Below are positions 60,778-64,000 of a stretch of 64,000 bases of DNA, one piece after another. This DNA is from Pontibacter pudoricolor (GTDB lineage: Bacteria > Bacteroidota > Bacteroidia > Cytophagales > Hymenobacteraceae). Below the pieces are notes generated by a model. It was given only the letters and a program-made list of their open reading frames with translations, did not search any database and had not been told where the DNA came from. A program made the translations under genes and the position numbers. The first letter of the stretch is position 1, and each line of letters begins with the position of its first letter. The DNA lies in assembly GCF_010092985.1 (NCBI RefSeq), contig NZ_CP048106.1:2418001-2482000 (forward strand). Reading direction: 5' to 3'.

Positions 60778-61179
60778 ATGAAACTACCTGCAACTATAGT
60801 TGGCATACTGCTTTTGTGCCTTTCATTTACTGTAGAGGCACAAACAGATGATGTTGGAAGCTTTATAAAGCGATTTGATTACTTCCTGAAAACCAACACG
60901 GCCAAACTGAGCTGGTCTGCCAAAGATTCTGCCAACACCATGCCTGTACCCATGCCTAATGCCCTGGACGCCAGCAGAACCCGCATACCCGACCCTACAA
61001 CCGGCCTGTGGCATTACCCCAACCTGCAGAAAGTGTACGACCCCGAAACCGGCTTTTACATTGACTATGAAGGCCACAGATACTATAGCTATAAAACCGA
61101 TATAGTTGCCGGAAAGATCTATAAAGGAAAAGAGTCTGTGCAGATAAAGCGTACCGAGAAAGTACAGAACGAACTATAG
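60778..61179 (+). CDS. Small secreted hypothetical protein
   Basis: The 133-residue protein has a signal peptide (MKLPATIVGILLLCLSFTVE, cleavage after AQ). The mature part is polar and rich in Tyr, Lys and Pro: NTAKLSWSAKDSANTMPVPM, then DPTTGLWHYPNLQKVYDPET, then GFYIDYEGHRYYSYKTD. No known domain is recognised. Repeated aromatic-Gly turns suggest a small beta structure. Its last codons overlap the convergent acetyltransferase gene by six bases. Confidence 0.7.
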   Translation: MKLPATIVGILLLCLSFTVEAQTDDVGSFIKRFDYFLKTNTAKLSWSAKDSANTMPVPMPNALDASRTRIPDPTTGLWHYPNLQKVYDPETGFYIDYEGHRYYSYKTDIVAGKIYKGKESVQIKRTEKVQNEL

Positions 61180-61719
61180 CCCTGCCCTTATCTGCTCATA
61201 TTTCTCGCGGGTGAGCTGCCAAAGGTTAACTTCCTGCTCAAAGTTTATAGTTCCGGGTATAGTGGTGTGCTGCTTTACAAATTCGAAGCCTGCTTTAGCC
61301 AGCGTTTTGTTGGGAGCAGGATTCAGCGCATAAGGTTCGCAGTAAAGCGTTTTGAGTTGCAGCTTATCGAAATAATATGGAAGAGATTGCTTCACCAGTT
61401 CTGTACCTGCTCCTTTCTGCCTGAGCGCTGGCTGCCACAAATGCAGGTGCATGTAAGCCGACTCTCCAAACTCGATCTTATTCACGTTGCTGTGCCCTAC
61501 CGGTTTATCATCCTCCAGCCATATCAGTGCATAGCTCATTCGTTGGTTTACTGGTAAACTTAACTGGTACGTAAGCATAGCTGTCAGCTCTTCGCGGGAA
61601 GGCACTTTGGCCAGATCTACGCCCATGCCAACTAAGAAATCAGGTTCTGAGGTTAGCCAGTAGTCGGCAATCAGGGGAATGTCTTCCGTTTGTAGTTCGC
61701 GTACACTCAGGTGCTGCAT
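61174..61719 (-). CDS. GNAT-family N-acetyltransferase
   Basis: The 181-residue protein has the GNAT fold with a central strand MHLHLWQPALRQKGAGTELV. Here the acetyl-CoA pyrophosphate loop (Q/R-x-x-G-x-G/A) is recognisable as RQKGAG. The C-terminal strand pair is LKTLYCEPYALNPAPNKTLA followed by KAGFEFVKQHTTIPG, the latter typical of RimJ/RimL-type acetylators. The acceptor is unknown. It is minus strand, 45 bases after the sugar acetyltransferase gene, so the two may be one transcript. Confidence 0.83.
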   Translation of the reverse strand: MQHLSVRELQTEDIPLIADYWLTSEPDFLVGMGVDLAKVPSREELTAMLTYQLSLPVNQRMSYALIWLEDDKPVGHSNVNKIEFGESAYMHLHLWQPALRQKGAGTELVKQSLPYYFDKLQLKTLYCEPYALNPAPNKTLAKAGFEFVKQHTTIPGTINFEQEVNLWQLTREKYEQIRAGL

Positions 61720-61764
61720 CGTGCTATAGTTGTTTGCTATAGTTAAGGTAACTATAATTCCGGT

Positions 61765-62322
61765 TTAATCCAGCTCCCGGATTACTCTGCAGGGGTTTCC
61801 AGCTGCAAATACTCCGGCCGGAATGTCTTTGGTTACAACACTTCCCGCCCCGATCACACACCTGTTACCAATTGTTACGCCGGGGCAAATAACCACGCTG
61901 CCGCCAATCCAGACATCTTCGCCTATAGTTACAGGTTTGGCATATTCCACTCCGCTGGCGCGCTCCTTATAGTTTAGCGGATGCGTGGCGGTATAGATCT
62001 GCACATTCGGGCCGAAAAGTGTGCGGTTGCCAATTGTTACCGGCATTACATCCAGCACCACGCAGTTAAAGTTGAAGAACACCTTCTCGCCAACTATAAT
62101 GTTATAGCCATAGTCGCAGTAAAAGGGTGGTTGCAGCCACAGGCCTTCGCCAGCATTAGTTATAAGTTCTTTTAAGATGCGACTTCTTTCGATGGGATAA
62201 TCTTCGCGGGAGTCGTTGAGTTGTTTCAGCAGCAGCCTTGCCTGTAGCCGTTCTTCCGATAATTGCGGATCGAGTGGGTCGTACAGCTCCCCTGCCAGCA
62301 TTTTCTCTTTTTCGGTTTGCAT
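61765..62322 (-). CDS. Sugar O-acetyltransferase (maltose/galactoside acetyltransferase family)
   Basis: The 185-residue protein has the Mac N-terminal domain (EKEKMLAGELYDPLDPQLSE, then RLQARLLLKQLND). A left-handed beta-helix follows, with hexapeptide repeats (GYNIIVGEKVFFNFNCVVLD, VTIGNRTLFGPNVQIYTATH, VTIGEDVWIGGSVVICPGVT). The catalytic His is in YTATHPLN. These trimeric enzymes acetylate sugars with acetyl-CoA in the cytoplasm, and the acceptor here is not certain. A 417-base repeat spacer lies upstream. Confidence 0.93.
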   Translation of the reverse strand: MQTEKEKMLAGELYDPLDPQLSEERLQARLLLKQLNDSREDYPIERSRILKELITNAGEGLWLQPPFYCDYGYNIIVGEKVFFNFNCVVLDVMPVTIGNRTLFGPNVQIYTATHPLNYKERASGVEYAKPVTIGEDVWIGGSVVICPGVTIGNRCVIGAGSVVTKDIPAGVFAAGNPCRVIRELD

Positions 62323-62432
62323 GGAAGGTTGTACGTTAAGGGGCTATAGTTGGCCTTAATATACAAAAGCACTTTAGCCTTCGCCCTTGCTGTGTGTTCT
62401 CACCAGCAAGTTAAATAGCAGCTGAAGTGGAA

Positions 62433-62456
62433 ATTGTTGGTGAAAACACCAACAAT
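62433..62456. other. Perfect 10-bp hairpin without T-run
   Basis: ATTGTTGGTG (62433-62442) and CACCAACAAT (62447-62456) pair around AAAA. It lies in the spacer upstream of the sugar acetyltransferase gene; role unknown. Confidence 0.5.
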
Positions 62457-62499
62457 GGCGGAATAGAACTATAATTTTAAGCTATGTACCACTAACCAT

Positions 62500-62646
62500 A
62501 CCGCTTGTTTGAGCGCAGCGGTAACTGGTGGTGGAGCATGGCAGCCAGTTTGTAACTGGCGAAACTATAGTTTGGGTTACGCGCCAGTTACAAACTGGCA
62601 CCACAGCAAGCCACAAGTTGCGCTGGCGCTAAACTTGCGGCATGAT
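62500..62646. repeat. Family B long inverted repeat, copy 3
   Basis: Arms 62503-62561 and 62580-62641 (GCAGCCAGTTTGTAACTGGC type) enclose a 15-base centre containing AAACTATAGTTTG. It is the shortest and most compact member of the family. Confidence 0.8.
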
Positions 62647-62739
62647 GAATTTATAATATTCCATTATTATATTAGGTTATAGTTGTATAATAATTAAGAA
62701 ATTAATATATTTAATTGACATCAACCAAAACTACAGAAA

Positions 62740-63837
62740 ATGGACTTTATAGACTCAATCAAAGCACTATCTGAAAAGGTAACAAGGCTGCAAAACAGTA
62801 TCCATACTGAAGAAGCAACGAAGAATGCATTTATTATGCCTTTTATAGCGGCTTTAGGCTATGATGTTTTCAATCCACATGAGGTAGTTCCGGAATTCAT
62901 TGCTGACTTGGGCATAAAGAAAGGAGAAAAGGTTGATTACTGTATTTTCAAAGATGATAAAGCCATCATTATTATTGAATGTAAGCACTGGAAAGAAGAT
63001 CTGAATGTACATAACAGTCAGTTGCACCGATATTTCCATGTTACCACCTCTAAGTTTGGCATACTTACTAATGGTATAATTTATAAGTTCTATACTGACT
63101 TGATAGAACCGAATAAGATGGATGACAAGCCCTTCTGGGAGTTTAATATCACTGAGATTACTGATGTTGCCGTAGCAGAATTAAAAAAATATCATAAAAG
63201 CACATTTGATATTGACAAGATCTTGAATGCTGCCACCGAGCTAAAATATAATCGGGAAATCAAAAAGATTATGTTGGAAGAAATGAATAATCCAACAGAT
63301 GCTTTTGTCAGACACTTTGCCAAGCAGATACATTCAGGTGTATTGACAGCCAAAGTAATGGAGCAGTTTACAGGTATAGTTAAAAAAGCTCTAAATCAGT
63401 ATGTGAGCGACTTAATTTCTGACAGATTGAAATCAGCACTTCAGAATGAAGCTAAGCGAGACTTTGCGGATACAGTATCCCTAACGCCTGAAAAGGATGC
63501 TGTTCTACCTGAAGAATCTGCTGAAAGTAAGGTAGTGACTACAGAGCTTGAGAAAGAAGCATTTTATATTGTTCGCTCTATTCTGAGAACTCAGTTCGAT
63601 ATAAACAGAATCGTTTACCGGGATGCACAGAGTTACTTCAGTGTATTAGTAGATGATAATAACAGAAAACCTGTTTGCAGATTATTCCTGGAAGGTATTA
63701 AGAAAAGTATTGTCGTGTTCGATGAAAACAGAAAGGAAACCAGGCACGAATTAACTTCCTTAGATGATATCTATTTATATACAGAGCAGTTAATTGCAAC
63801 GGCAACAGGGTATGATTCTAAAAAGGCAACAACGTAG
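62740..63837 (+). CDS. Orphan type I restriction HsdR-N-like nuclease domain protein
   Basis: The 365-residue protein begins with a restriction-type PD-(D/E)xK domain. Asp66 in EKVDYCIFKDD, Glu80 and Lys82 in IIIIECKHW form the catalytic core, and the N-terminal KNAFIMPFIAALGYDVFNPH is typical of type I R-subunit N-domains. The rest (about 180-365) is helical with an ordered alpha/beta end (FSVLVDDNNRKPVCRLFLEG). No helicase, specificity or methylase gene adjoins it, so it does not form a complete R-M system here. It is markedly more AT-rich than its neighbours and uses ATA, AAA and TTA codons heavily, a sign of recent acquisition. Real function is unknown. Confidence 0.85.
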   Translation: MDFIDSIKALSEKVTRLQNSIHTEEATKNAFIMPFIAALGYDVFNPHEVVPEFIADLGIKKGEKVDYCIFKDDKAIIIIECKHWKEDLNVHNSQLHRYFHVTTSKFGILTNGIIYKFYTDLIEPNKMDDKPFWEFNITEITDVAVAELKKYHKSTFDIDKILNAATELKYNREIKKIMLEEMNNPTDAFVRHFAKQIHSGVLTAKVMEQFTGIVKKALNQYVSDLISDRLKSALQNEAKRDFADTVSLTPEKDAVLPEESAESKVVTTELEKEAFYIVRSILRTQFDINRIVYRDAQSYFSVLVDDNNRKPVCRLFLEGIKKSIVVFDENRKETRHELTSLDDIYLYTEQLIATATGYDSKKATT

Positions 63838-63859
63838 ATTTAATTAACGATAAATAATT

Positions 63860-63897
63860 AGGCCCACATTCCTCTATGATAAGTAGAATGTGGGCCT
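63860..63897. terminator. Bidirectional terminator between the HsdR-N-like gene and the last gene
   Basis: AGGCCCACATTC and GAATGTGGGCCT form a perfect 12-bp stem around a 14-base loop, with T-rich ends on both strands. Confidence 0.87.
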
Positions 63898-63921
63898 TAC
63901 TTTTTCTAAGGAAGTACTACT

Positions 63922-64000
63922 CTACCCCCTCAAATAACCCACCATCAATTCAGCGGCGCGTTCGGCGGTGCGGTACTCTCCTATTTTCTCACGCACAAGG
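63922..64000 (-). CDS. C-terminal end of an unidentified protein
   Basis: The minus strand is open from the window edge to a TAG at 63922-63924, giving 25 codons that end REKIGEYRTAERAAELMVGY plus LRG. An amphipathic Ala/Glu-rich last helix like this occurs at the ends of glycosyltransferases such as LpxB, but the piece is too short to decide. The terminator at 63860-63897 lies just beyond its stop. Confidence 0.5.
   Translation of the reverse strand, partial: LVREKIGEYRTAERAAELMVGYLRG

Noticed and set aside
1..64000. CRISPR arrays, tRNA/rRNA genes, transposases, integrases or prophage genes
   Set aside because: No regularly spaced repeats with unique spacers, no cloverleaf or rRNA sequence and no such protein motifs were seen. 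The dispersed repeats are inverted or modular instead.

Overview
The window is 64 kb of chromosome from a Bacteroidota bacterium. It most resembles the Cytophagales family Hymenobacteraceae (Pontibacter-like); this placement is inference. The supporting evidence is type IX secretion (a secreted nuclease with a T9SS C-terminal domain, and a PorD/DUF4835 gene), the bamD-rpoZ-coaBC-porD-recN gene order, lipoproteins and ECF sigma factors of Bacteroidota type, starts without Shine-Dalgarno sequences, and promoters fitting the Bacteroidota pattern TTTG-N19-TAnnTTTG. No rRNA, tRNA, CRISPR array, transposase or prophage gene was seen.

Layout. 1-5.1 kb: the 3' end of clpC, an acyl-CoA carboxylase subunit, an M42 peptidase and a metal-receptor-like protein. 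5.1-9.6 kb: a RhuM-Fic/Doc fusion converging on an aromatic amino-acid block (aroA, aroB, DAHP synthase/chorismate mutase). 9.8-20.6 kb: proline dehydrogenase, an ECF sigma factor next to an anti-sigma-like membrane protease, two fasciclin lipoproteins, small stress or envelope proteins and a Prc/S41 protease. 21.5-26 kb: a large secreted nuclease split by a frameshift. 26-33.4 kb: a cystathionine-gamma-synthase-family enzyme, lysS, three YtxH proteins, a Kazal lipoprotein and a cupin. 33.9-41.9 kb (minus strand): fabI, recN, a small Sm-like protein, porD, coaB/coaC (split), rpoZ, bamD and an OstA-like protein. 42-49.6 kb: tilS, mdh, a TonB-plug-like mini-protein, recR, clpS and a DPP-type S9 peptidase (frameshifted). 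50-64 kb: a DUF6503 lipoprotein, a marR-yceI operon, a dipeptide epimerase, a dicarboxylate symporter, an M16 peptidase pair, a dihaem cytochrome c, two acetyltransferases and an orphan HsdR-N-type nuclease.

Two features go beyond ordinary gene content. First, the octamer CTATAGTT/AACTATAG (half of the palindrome AACTATAGTT) is scattered through genes and spacers on both strands, far above chance. Inside genes it often imposes Ile-ATA codons, and in several terminators it forms the hairpin tip. Second, the long gene-free stretches (about 0.8, 20.7-21.5, 28.7-29.2, 33.4-33.8, 45.0-46.2, 49.6-50.0, 50.6-50.9, 53.0-53.5 and 62.4-62.7 kb) are mosaics of dispersed, mostly inverted-repeat modules separated by that octamer. 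One module of about 290 bp occurs twice in opposite orientation some 25 kb apart.

Three genes (the secreted nuclease, coaBC and the S9 peptidase) are each interrupted by a one-base indel, two of them in six-base homopolymers. This suggests sequencing error, though real lesions cannot be excluded.
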